From the NCBI GenBank assembly GCA_016903675.1, contig JADQBA010000221.1, positions 1-10,463 of the forward strand: a stretch of 10,463 nt of DNA. Direction: 5' to 3'. The stretch comes from Stigonema ocellatum SAG 48.90 = DSM 106950 (lineage in GTDB: Bacteria > Cyanobacteriota > Cyanobacteriia > Cyanobacteriales > Nostocaceae). Below, piece after piece: positions 1 through 6,780 of this stretch. A program made the position numbers and the translations under genes. The notes under the pieces are model-generated. The model searched no databases. It was not told the DNA's origin and was given only the letters and a program-made list of their open reading frames with translations. Positions within the stretch are counted from its first letter, which is position 1. Each line of letters opens with the position of its first letter.

Positions 1-87
1 AACACGCTGAGTAGCCGTGTGCGCCTAAAGGTGCAAGCACGGTTCCGAATGGGAGGGGTGATGCAGCAATGCACACCTCGACCCTAC
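1..87 (+). mobile_element. 3' end of a group II intron (domains V and VI)
   Basis: The first bases fold as the catalytic end of a group II intron. Domain V spans about 12-45: the AGC triad is at 13-15, the stem 13-19 pairs with 38-44 and includes the usual G.U pair, A36-G37 form a two-base bulge, and the distal stem 20-25 pairs with 30-35 around the loop TAAA. Domain VI spans about 51-84 and leaves A81 unpaired as the likely branch-point adenosine. The intron then ends at the AC at 86-87, giving the expected 7-base distance. The intron-encoded reverse transcriptase/maturase, if present, lies left of the window. The exact 3' boundary is inferred from structure. Confidence 0.85.
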
Positions 88-102
88 CGAGTTTACCCGA
101 AG

Positions 103-133
103 CCTACATCATATTGCTTGCAATTGATGTAGG
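103..133. repeat. Hairpin just downstream of the intron
   Basis: CCTACATC (103-110) is matched by GATGTAGG (126-133). Pairing continues through A111-T125 and, after a bulged T112, through 113-116 with 121-124, leaving the loop CTTG. The hairpin lies between the intron's 3' end and the stop of the oxidoreductase gene on the other strand. It could act as a transcription end for that gene, but no T-run follows on either strand, so a classical intrinsic terminator is not supported. Confidence 0.55.
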
Positions 134-177
134 TACTTCACGGTAGAGCTTGTCGTATGTGAAGAAAAAAGTTCTAC

Positions 178-1164
178 TTAAACTATTTCGACAACCAGAT
201 TGCCGATCGCCCGTCCACTTTCCACCGCTTCATGGGCAGCCGCAATCTCAGCTAAAGGAAACTGCTGAGCAATAACGTGACTTAGGACACCAGCTTTTAG
301 GCAAGTTGTAATATCCTCTGCTGCTGCTTGATGAGCAGCTTTCGGCATAACATAGACCAACACATAATGAACTGTAATGTTTTTGTAGACCAACGGGTAA
401 AAGGGGATCTGCGGTTGAGCGTTAGAATCAGAGGCATAGGTGGCAATGACTCCATTACGCTTTAGCACTGCCAAGTTCGTCTCAAAATTGCTGGCAAAGT
501 CAACCTCAACCACGCGATCAACGTCTTCTTTGCCTGTAATGTTTTTAACACGCTCTGTTACATCTTCTGTTTTGTAATTGATTACGTAATCTGCTCCCGC
601 AGCATGGGCGATTTCTGCTTTCTGGGGTGAACTCACCGTGGTGATCACCCTTGCACCGCCCCATTTTGCCAACTGAATCGCGTAATTTCCCACCGCACCA
701 GCACCACCAGTGACTAAGATTGTCTGTCCAGTCACAGCGCCATCCTGGAAAACACTGTAGTGAGCAGTCATCGCGGGCACACCTAAACAAGCGCCAGCGG
801 CAAATTCTGTGTTGTCCGGTAAGAAAACAGCATTGTCACTAGCCACAACTACATATTCCGCCGCCGTCCCAAACGGGCGACTCAGGGTAGCTTCATAAAT
901 CCATACCCGTTCCCCAACCCGTGAGGGGGATACGCCTTCTCCCACTGCGTCGATTACTCCTGCGCCATCATTGTGGGGAATCACTCGTGGATGCCGCATT
1001 TTGAGTCCACCCCAGCCACTTCGCTGCTTGACATCGGATGGGTTGACACCACTCGCGTGAACTTTCACCCGCACGAAGCCGGGACCAACTTCAGGGAGAT
1101 CGACTTCGCCCACAGTTAGAACGTCTTGGGCGTTACCAAGTTTTTCATACCAAGCTGCACGCAT
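178..1164 (-). CDS. Zinc-independent NAD(P)H:quinone oxidoreductase-like protein (MDR superfamily)
   Basis: This 328-residue cytoplasmic enzyme belongs to the medium-chain dehydrogenase/reductase superfamily, quinone reductase (QOR) branch. Members use NADPH to reduce quinones or enone carbonyls. A GroES-like N-terminal domain covers about residues 1-125 and carries the family signature GVNPSD at 39-44. The Rossmann domain carries the dinucleotide-binding stretch VTGGAGAVG at 151-159. The cysteine and histidine ligands of the zinc-dependent alcohol dehydrogenases are not seen, which fits QOR. The length is normal for the family and the frame is intact. The start at 1164 begins directly with the usual MRAAWYEKLG-type opening; no strong ribosome site is visible. 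The gene stands alone and faces the intron end. The true substrate cannot be told from sequence, and a crotonyl-CoA reductase-like or enone reductase role is also possible. Confidence 0.93.
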   Translation of the reverse strand: MRAAWYEKLGNAQDVLTVGEVDLPEVGPGFVRVKVHASGVNPSDVKQRSGWGGLKMRHPRVIPHNDGAGVIDAVGEGVSPSRVGERVWIYEATLSRPFGTAAEYVVVASDNAVFLPDNTEFAAGACLGVPAMTAHYSVFQDGAVTGQTILVTGGAGAVGNYAIQLAKWGGARVITTVSSPQKAEIAHAAGADYVINYKTEDVTERVKNITGKEDVDRVVEVDFASNFETNLAVLKRNGVIATYASDSNAQPQIPFYPLVYKNITVHYVLVYVMPKAAHQAAAEDITTCLKAGVLSHVIAQQFPLAEIAAAHEAVESGRAIGNLVVEIV

Positions 1165-1252
1165 TGTTTTTGCTACCTGATTTTGTAATATTTTAACTTT
1201 TCACAAGATGTGTTCAAGGCACGAACACAAGTCATTTCGCTTGATAAGGGAG

Positions 1253-1378
1253 AAAAATCAGGCGTTGCTGATTTAAAGTATGACAGGACTACGCAAAGGC
1301 GCAAAGACGCAAAGAATCGTTGTTTAGTCATCTCGAAAAATGTCAATTCATACTCTGATTCAGCAACGCCAAAAATCA
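1253..1378. mobile_element. 110-bp MITE with 8-bp target-site duplication
   Basis: The element proper is 1261-1370. Its ends are 23-bp inverted repeats (1261-1283 and 1348-1370) matching at 20 of 23 positions, with the outer 11 bp (GGCGTTGCTGA) perfect. It is bounded on both sides by the identical octamer AAAAATCA (1253-1260 and 1371-1378), the mark of a transposition event. It is far too short to encode a transposase, so it must have been moved in trans. Open frames of 67-78 codons crossing it on both strands look like by-products of the repeat. The parent insertion sequence was not identified here. Confidence 0.85.
1292..1314 (+). repeat. Three CGCAAAG units with 8-bp period inside the MITE
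   Basis: CGCAAAG occurs at 1292-1298, 1300-1306 and 1308-1314, each pair separated by one base. Short tandem units of this kind are common in cyanobacterial intergenic DNA. Here they lie within the interior of the 110-bp element and so move with it. Confidence 0.8.
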
Positions 1379-1654
1379 AGTGGCGATCGCGGACGTATGT
1401 GAGTCCCACCTAAATAGGTTAATTTATGTTACGTAGTGTTGGAAGAAGGTAATGGTGGTTATTGTAGTAGTCCGTGAGTCTGGCGTACAAAAATTGAGTC
1501 ATATTAAGCACAGTTGGCACGGAGCGCGATCTGCCGGAGGCTTACCCATCGTTGTCCATGACATCTTAAGCATCAATGATCTAAGCTGGAGATTTACAAG
1601 CACGCTTGTATTAATGGGGTCTGAAATAATAGGTTTTGTTATCCTGACATTTAC
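1379..1654. other. Intergenic stretch without a supported gene
   Basis: The stretch lies between the 110-bp MITE and the 209-bp repeat. It contains one HIP1 site overlapping its left edge (1383-1390). An 80-codon frame on the + strand (1452-1694) crosses it, but that frame runs into the repeat, resembles no family I know, and has its purine-rich upstream stretch only 2 bases from the ATG, which is too close for a ribosome site. I see no RNA gene or clear promoter. Confidence 0.5.
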
Positions 1655-1712
1655 AGGACTTACGCACTTTACAAATCAACCATCATGTGTATAACGAAAT
1701 TCCGGCGTTTGC

Positions 1713-1741
1713 CTCGTTCCCAGCCTCAGGCTGGGAATGAG
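1713..1741. repeat. Perfect-looking 14-bp hairpin within copy 1
   Basis: Bases 1713-1726 pair with 1728-1741 around C1727, with only one G.T wobble (G1716 with T1738). The core is TTCCCAGCCT against AGGCTGGGAA. A related TTCCCAGGC string occurs near the window's right end in copy 2 (10447-10455), so the module seems to belong to the repeat family. No T-run follows on the + strand, so it does not look like a terminator. Confidence 0.75.
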
Positions 1742-1798
1742 ATCAAGTGGGCTGCTGCCTCCCGTCAAATCGGGTTGCCGAGCCTCCTTTGAAGAGCA

Positions 1799-1818
1799 TT
1801 ACAAGCCGATGCTTGTAA
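1799..1818. repeat. TTACAAGC hairpin in copy 1
   Basis: TTACAAGC (1799-1806) pairs perfectly with GCTTGTAA (1811-1818) around the tetraloop CGAT. The same place in copy 2 (10361-10382) forms a 9-bp stem with a different upper stem and loop. The fold is therefore kept while the sequence changes. Confidence 0.75.
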
Positions 1819-1863
1819 CGAGAGACATACATAGTTTATTCTTTTTGTCAATGCGTAAGTCCT

Positions 1864-2123
1864 AGTCCTTTCCACGTTAGCAGATAGTTCAAGCCGCTGG
1901 TCGCTGTAAAGCTCATTCCTGCGCAAGCACGATCCACGATAGCACTTGCGATCGCACCCAAAACCCTGATTTAAACTTTGAGGAAAGCCGTAATTTTGGC
2001 GCTAAGGATTCATTTTCAGCAGTCAGACCGAACGCGCATTAGTTTTGTAATTTCTGAATAATTTTTGGGAACCCTATGTATATAGCGATATAAGTCCTGT
2101 GTATTTTTTCGTGGACACATAAA
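1864..2123 (+). promoter_or_regulatory. Upstream region of the GTPase operon; no gene seen
   Basis: This 260-bp stretch precedes the three-gene operon and must contain its promoter unless that lies inside the neighbouring repeat. It holds a HIP1 site (1948-1955) and an AT-rich tract from about 2041 to 2110. TATGTA/TATATA-like and TATAAG hexamers lie around 2075-2095 and could serve as -10 boxes, but no convincing -35 partner is visible. There is no Shine-Dalgarno sequence before the ATG at 2124, which is common in cyanobacteria. Confidence 0.3.
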
Positions 2124-4568
2124 ATGACCATCGATGTTGAAACAATTTTGCATAATGCCCGCAGCCAATTAAGAGAACTTGGTGAGGCGGTTGAAAACCT
2201 AGTAACAACCTACCCTGATGTGTTCGATGATACGGGTATCAGGGAACGGCTAGAAGCATTTCGTCAGGCGCATCGAGAAGCTGTAGATAGGTTAGAGACT
2301 CCAAGTTTATCTATCGCAACGATTGGTACAACATCTTCTGGCAAGTCAACCATCGTCAACGCCTTAATTGGTAGCAAAATTGCTCCTATAGAAGCAGGTG
2401 AAATGAGCGGGGGTGTTTTAACCCTTCGCCATGCTTCCAAGCGCAAGTTAGTAGTGGAAGAAACAGAAGGGGCTACTTGGGAAACTGGTGTTTGGTCAGA
2501 CTTGAGCGATGAAGCTATATATGAGCGAATCCGCGATGGTGTGATGCGCCCTTATCATGACACCCGCGAGAAAAGAGATTGTATTGCTCCACGAGTGACT
2601 GCGTTTATCCCACTTTTGCCTGCATCTGAGCAAAGCCTACTGGGACTGCCCTTTGGAGTAGGAGTTGAGTTGATTGATTTACCGGGTCTAAAGTCGGTTC
2701 AAGACCGTGACAATTTAAAAGTTATCCAGGAAAGGGTTCACAAAGCTTTTAGTTTGGTTGCCCTTGACTATATGCAGGTGGATGACAAACACAGAAAACG
2801 TTTGTTAGAAGAGCTAAAACGAGTTGTAGAGTACCTGCAAGGTCGCACTGATTCAATGATTTTCATCCTGAACAGGGTAGACCAGCGCGGCGCTGATGAT
2901 ATCCCAATTTCAAAGCGTATTGAAAAACTTCAGCAAGAAATTCAAGAGGTACTTTCTCTCAAGGAAACACCAGAAATTCTGCCTTTCAACGCAAGGCTTC
3001 TGTACTATGCTCAATGTGCTTGGGGATCACTGTCTCTAAATCAAGCATCATTAGTTGAGCAACATACACGTTTGAAACTGCTCAAGGCAATGTTCACCGA
3101 CTGTGCAGGAACAATTAAACAGCACATAAGCGATGACAAAGAATTGCGGCGTTGGTTTCGCGATGTCGAAGATACCGTAGACGACGGTGACAACATTAGC
3201 GATGATACGATGCGGAAACTTCTCCAGTATGCTCTTGAGTGGAGTGGGGGTGGCAATCTGTGGAACCGCCTGCGTAGTCGCGTTCAAGAAGCTTTCCCAG
3301 AACTTGTATTACTACCAGCTTTGATTGAGGTTTTTGAGAACTACGACGCATTAGAAACCGCCATTGATACTGTTGCCAGTATTAGAAAAATAGAGCATAA
3401 AGAAGAAATTGAGGCACAACAAGCAAAAATTCAGGAGAGTCGCCGAAGGTGGCATGAGGCAGTTGAAAATATCCGTGAAGAATTCTTGACCGACGCTAAA
3501 AACACTATCGAAGACTTAAAGAAAAACGATGCAGACGCTCGCAGTCGTGTAGAACAAAGGTTTCAGAAAAAACGCTCTCAGGGTTTTTTACAGCTTTTTG
3601 AAGCCGTTAAGGTAGTTGAACAAGATTTAACCAAGGAGCTAATTTCACCTGTAAGAGACGCGATCAAAAATAACCAAAGTGCCTATGAGCTAGAGGAAAA
3701 ATTGAGTAACGTTATCACTCCTGTAATTGCACATGACATAGCCAGAGCATATGATTTAACAAGTCGTAAAATTGATAATTTTACTCATAACTCTGGATAT
3801 TTTAATAAGCGTGTACGTCAAGACGATACAAAAGGTATAAGGGAGCTTGAACACGCAGAACGTGCTGTTCGCGCACTCTACCAAGCGATGCGAGAAGCAA
3901 TGTCAGTTCGGGCTGAATTTATGCTTCAGGCGCAGGCGCAAAAAATTGAAACAGCCTTGAAATGCTTAGTCAAGGAGAAAGAGGAGGAACTTAGTTTTTT
4001 TTGTCAAGAGTTTACACCGCTCAAGCTAGATCAGGCAATAATTGCTGATTTCAAAAAGAATACGTTCTCCAATCTTCCAGTTTTACCTAAGAGATTTTTT
4101 GAAATTCCAGAGATTAATAAACAACGTTCTATCGAAAACACAGAAGTTGTTGGAAAGAAAGATATGGATAAAAAATCCACTACGGGAAGTTGCTGCAAAA
4201 GTGAAGATTCGAGAACTGTATCTCGTGATGTCTGGGGAGTTGTTGAATATAATGAACTATCGCTTCCAGATGCAGAGACGATGGCTCGACAATGGTCAAT
4301 TGGTATAGAGACAGGTAAACAAAATCTATGGGATATTCTTTGTAACTGGATTATTGAAGGTTTGAGTAGAGCAAGTGACGCATTTGATAAATCAGTAAAT
4401 GATGTTATCAACTTGGCGGAACGCGCTCTTCAAGAGCAATTAAGAATTATCGAGGAAAACTTTGCAAGTGAAATGCAACGCTGGAGTCATCTTGAATTTC
4501 AAAAAGCTTCAGCTACAACAGTTCGTCAGCAGTTAGAAAAAGAATCTTGCTTGTCAAATAATATCTAA
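2124..4568 (+). CDS. Large dynamin-like GTPase
   Basis: This 814-residue protein has an N-terminal dynamin-type GTPase domain and a long helical remainder. The P-loop (G1) is GTTSSGKST at 68-76, G3 is DLPG at 185-188, and G4 is NRVD at 250-253. The usual switch-I threonine (G2) appears to be replaced by serine in EMSGG at 93-97. Residues from about 330 to 660 and 720 to 814 are rich in charged helices, as expected for a dynamin stalk, and a low-complexity polar linker with a CC pair lies near 680-700. No membrane span or obvious hydrophobic paddle is seen, so membrane contact may come from the two following genes. Dynamins hydrolyse GTP to bend, fuse or sever membranes. The gene heads an operon, its stop lying 7 bp before the next ATG. 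A LeoA/Eleos-like defence or stress role is possible but unproven. Confidence 0.9.
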   Translation: MTIDVETILHNARSQLRELGEAVENLVTTYPDVFDDTGIRERLEAFRQAHREAVDRLETPSLSIATIGTTSSGKSTIVNALIGSKIAPIEAGEMSGGVLTLRHASKRKLVVEETEGATWETGVWSDLSDEAIYERIRDGVMRPYHDTREKRDCIAPRVTAFIPLLPASEQSLLGLPFGVGVELIDLPGLKSVQDRDNLKVIQERVHKAFSLVALDYMQVDDKHRKRLLEELKRVVEYLQGRTDSMIFILNRVDQRGADDIPISKRIEKLQQEIQEVLSLKETPEILPFNARLLYYAQCAWGSLSLNQASLVEQHTRLKLLKAMFTDCAGTIKQHISDDKELRRWFRDVEDTVDDGDNISDDTMRKLLQYALEWSGGGNLWNRLRSRVQEAFPELVLLPALIEVFENYDALETAIDTVASIRKIEHKEEIEAQQAKIQESRRRWHEAVENIREEFLTDAKNTIEDLKKNDADARSRVEQRFQKKRSQGFLQLFEAVKVVEQDLTKELISPVRDAIKNNQSAYELEEKLSNVITPVIAHDIARAYDLTSRKIDNFTHNSGYFNKRVRQDDTKGIRELEHAERAVRALYQAMREAMSVRAEFMLQAQAQKIETALKCLVKEKEEELSFFCQEFTPLKLDQAIIADFKKNTFSNLPVLPKRFFEIPEINKQRSIENTEVVGKKDMDKKSTTGSCCKSEDSRTVSRDVWGVVEYNELSLPDAETMARQWSIGIETGKQNLWDILCNWIIEGLSRASDAFDKSVNDVINLAERALQEQLRIIEENFASEMQRWSHLEFQKASATTVRQQLEKESCLSNNI

Positions 4569-4575
4569 AAAAATA

Positions 4576-5391
4576 ATGTTTACTGAGCTTTTTGATAAAG
4601 ACCTGGAAGAAATTTCCCAAGAACTATCGCGCATTGATGACAAAAATAATTTATTAGATAGCGCAGTTGTAGCTTGGTGTAACAAGCTACAACTGACGCC
4701 AAATGAAACTACTGATATTCGAGAATGGATAAAAGTTTTAAAGTCTAAACAATCTGATTCTGAAAACAATTTATTCTCAGTGTTAGGCAACATTTTTTCA
4801 TTAGAAAACACAATTTCATCTTCACTAGAGCTAATTAAATATATAAACGTTAAAATGTTTTTAGTTGCGGTTGCTGCACTGATAGGATTAGGTTATCTTC
4901 TTCTTCGTTCAAATGCTCGGAAAAAGGAAGAGAGTAAACTTATAAATAGTCAACCTATTTATACTCTACCTCATAGTCAAGACAATAAGAAAAATAGTTG
5001 GATTTTAGTATTGATTATAAATGCAGGCAATACAAGCATAATACAAGATTTTAAATCAAACTCTAAAGTGACGCTAAATGAAGCTGAGGAACTTTACCAT
5101 AGTACACGAGCTTTGTGGATGGATACTCAAACAAATTTCTGGCAATCCGAACTCGAAAAGCGTGTTGATGTTGATGAAGAACAAGCATTAACAGAGGAAG
5201 AGGAATCTGAGTATGATGTCTATTTTGTGCAACTTGAGCTAAAAGAACATCATATTGGTTTTGAGCCTAACGCGAAGTCAATAGACAAATCAGACGCATT
5301 CAAAATGCTGCCTGAAATTGCAATTAAAGTCAAAGCTTCCCCTCGGCTATCCAGTAAATCTTATGAGAACACTGGTGTTTATCTTTTATAA
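4576..5391 (+). CDS. Single-span membrane protein, partner of the dynamin-like GTPase
   Basis: I do not recognise the family of this 271-residue protein. Residues 1-90 are acidic and helical. One clear membrane segment follows at about 94-110 (core MFLVAVAALIGLGYLLL) and is closed by the basic run RSNARKK, which by the positive-inside rule puts the C-terminal part in the cytoplasm. There is no signal peptide. Residues 134-271 seem to form a mixed alpha/beta domain with an acidic patch (EEEESE near 202-207). The coding sequence is visibly richer in A+T than the neighbours. It starts 7 bp after the GTPase stop and ends 14 bp before the next gene, with no ribosome site visible, which suggests coupled translation. 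Anchoring the GTPase or its partner to a membrane is the most natural role, but this is inferred from context only. Confidence 0.8.
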   Translation: MFTELFDKDLEEISQELSRIDDKNNLLDSAVVAWCNKLQLTPNETTDIREWIKVLKSKQSDSENNLFSVLGNIFSLENTISSSLELIKYINVKMFLVAVAALIGLGYLLLRSNARKKEESKLINSQPIYTLPHSQDNKKNSWILVLIINAGNTSIIQDFKSNSKVTLNEAEELYHSTRALWMDTQTNFWQSELEKRVDVDEEQALTEEEESEYDVYFVQLELKEHHIGFEPNAKSIDKSDAFKMLPEIAIKVKASPRLSSKSYENTGVYLL

Positions 5392-5405
5392 AAAAAATCA
5401 TTTTT

Positions 5406-6653
5406 ATGTTGATTGAAACCACTCTCTTAGTCAAGGACTCACCAATCATTCAAGGTTTACTGGATGGTTCTCTAAAGCGATTTGGAGGGGTAATTCGAGA
5501 AGCTGCGACGGGTCGAATTGTGCGCCATTTGCTCGAAACGCGCAGTTTAACAAACCAATTAATGACTCTACCTCTATCCCCAGTTTTAGGCGGCGCTTCC
5601 TTAATTACAAATTTGGTGGGTCATGGTGTTACGATTTATAAGCTAGACAAAATGCAGCAGCAATTGTCATCTGTTCTACAATTGACCCAAATTGCTGCTG
5701 GGGCAAGTGTTTTGAATCTTGGTGTCAGTATTGCAGGATTTGCCTACATGGGCTATAAACTAAACCAAATTCAAAATGCTTTGGATAATGTACAAAAATC
5801 CCTGGAAGCAGGCTTTCATCGGATTGAGGAGCGTTTAGATAAACTATCAACTCAGCTTGCCTATCTTCATTTACTGGTTGAACACAGCAGACAAGAACAG
5901 CAACGTATCGGCAAAGCAATTTTAGAACTTCATAGAACAATTTTAATTAAGGAAATAGCAGACTTACAGGCTGAGATTTTAGACCGAAGTCGCTATCCTG
6001 ATGCCCCTGCACGAGATGCTCTTAAGGTTGCATCCCGTGTGAGAATAGTTCTCTGTGACCAAGCAATGCAAGCAAAACCAGCCTTAGAGGCACAAACGAT
6101 GTTAATGGCGGATGTCGCTACTCAAGGTTGGGCAGCAGCAACAGCAACAGAAGCTTATCTTCTGTTAGAAACTGGGCAAATTGATGAGGCACAGCAGTTA
6201 CTTGACTTTGAAGTTCCAAGATTTAGGAATATTGCCTTTGAGTGGTCAGATGCATTAGTAGCTGATGAGCGATCGCAACTAGCAACAGCTTACCGCTTTG
6301 CCGCACCTCACTTTAAAGAACATATTAATCCAGAACGGACAGAGAGAATAGCTTATATTTCTTCTGTAGATAGCTCTTTATCTAAAGAACTCATACGACG
6401 CAAGAAAAAGGATGCGGCGTTAGAGTTTGAAATGTCTTACAGTTCTCAATTTGACGAGAAGTGGACATACCGCCAAATAGCTGTGGCTGAGTATCTCGAT
6501 GCATTGAGTGAGCTGTTAGCTAGGTTAGAAAGTTTACAAGCTTTTGCAATTACTTGTAAAAGTAGAGGTGTAAAGAGCAGCCGTGACATTCTTCCTAATG
6601 ATAATGTAGAACCTGGCTTATACCTTCTACCCGCCAATGAGGAGGGATATTAA
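5406..6653 (+). CDS. Hydrophobic-segment plus coiled-coil protein, third gene of the GTPase operon
   Basis: This 415-residue protein has no family I can name. Two hydrophobic, glycine/alanine-rich stretches lie at about 56-78 and 91-115. Each is followed by a similar short basic-polar helix (YKLDKMQQQL at 78-87, YKLNQIQNAL at 117-126), so the region looks like an internal duplication of 'hydrophobic segment + YKL..(M/I)Q'. A long coiled coil follows from about 116 to 180. The C-terminal half is helical, with one TPR-like stretch (LLLETGQIDEAQQLLDFEV). Such an architecture would suit a protein that inserts a hairpin into a membrane and oligomerises through its coil, perhaps on a signal from the dynamin-like GTPase. 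That role is inference. A HIP1 site lies within the gene (6269). It ends convergently with xisI. Confidence 0.8.
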   Translation: MLIETTLLVKDSPIIQGLLDGSLKRFGGVIREAATGRIVRHLLETRSLTNQLMTLPLSPVLGGASLITNLVGHGVTIYKLDKMQQQLSSVLQLTQIAAGASVLNLGVSIAGFAYMGYKLNQIQNALDNVQKSLEAGFHRIEERLDKLSTQLAYLHLLVEHSRQEQQRIGKAILELHRTILIKEIADLQAEILDRSRYPDAPARDALKVASRVRIVLCDQAMQAKPALEAQTMLMADVATQGWAAATATEAYLLLETGQIDEAQQLLDFEVPRFRNIAFEWSDALVADERSQLATAYRFAAPHFKEHINPERTERIAYISSVDSSLSKELIRRKKKDAALEFEMSYSSQFDEKWTYRQIAVAEYLDALSELLARLESLQAFAITCKSRGVKSSRDILPNDNVEPGLYLLPANEEGY

Positions 6654-6755
6654 CGAAAAAATAAACACTCTTCTCGACATTAGAATTACAAAGGATTTAA
6701 CGGCACACCCGAAGTAGTCCTCAAATCTCTTCAAGCGGAATTACCCCACGGGAAC

Positions 6756-6780
6756 CTTGATCTAGGGAATGTTGATCAAG
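6756..6780. terminator. Short hairpin at the convergent gene ends
   Basis: CTTGATC (6756-6762) pairs with GATCAAG (6774-6780) over an 11-base loop and overlaps the xisI stop codon. It lies in the 122-bp gap between the convergent operon and xisI, where a shared transcription end would be expected. The stem is short and no T-run follows, so the call is weak. Confidence 0.25.

Larger units (their letters stand above)
1655..1863 (-). mobile_element. 209-bp dispersed repeat, copy 1 (complete, MITE-like)
   Basis: The element has perfect 12-bp inverted ends: AGGACTTACGCA at 1655-1666 and its complement at 1852-1863. Read on the - strand, its first 50 bases (1863 down to 1814) match 46 of 50 bases of the element starting at 10316, so this is a dispersed family. 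It contains a 14-bp hairpin (1713-1741), a GGGCTGCTGCC module also found in copy 2, and a hairpin at 1799-1818 that keeps its fold but not its sequence in copy 2. It has no coding capacity for a transposase. No clear target duplication was found. Confidence 0.82.

Noticed and set aside
1173..1413. Open frames of 78 codons (-) and 67 codons (+) over the same DNA
   Set aside because: Both lie across the 110-bp MITE and its target duplications; the sequence is explained by the repeat, and neither frame has a ribosome site or a recognisable family.
1452..1694. 80-codon + strand frame with a hydrophobic middle
   Set aside because: It runs into the inverted end of the 209-bp repeat, resembles no family, and its only purine-rich upstream stretch is too close to the ATG.
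1851..1970. 40-codon - strand stretch with a protein-like look (ASAIVDRACAGMSFTATSG)
   Set aside because: It ends inside the 209-bp repeat, has an in-frame stop upstream and matches nothing I know; a decayed gene fragment is possible but not supported.
4031..4411. 126-codon - strand frame inside the GTPase gene
   Set aside because: It is antisense to a continuous 814-codon frame and shows no domain or start signal.
2124..6653. Assigning the operon outright to a named defence system such as Eleos
   Set aside because: Only the GTPase is recognisable; the partner proteins could not be matched by eye to LeoBC or any other known component.
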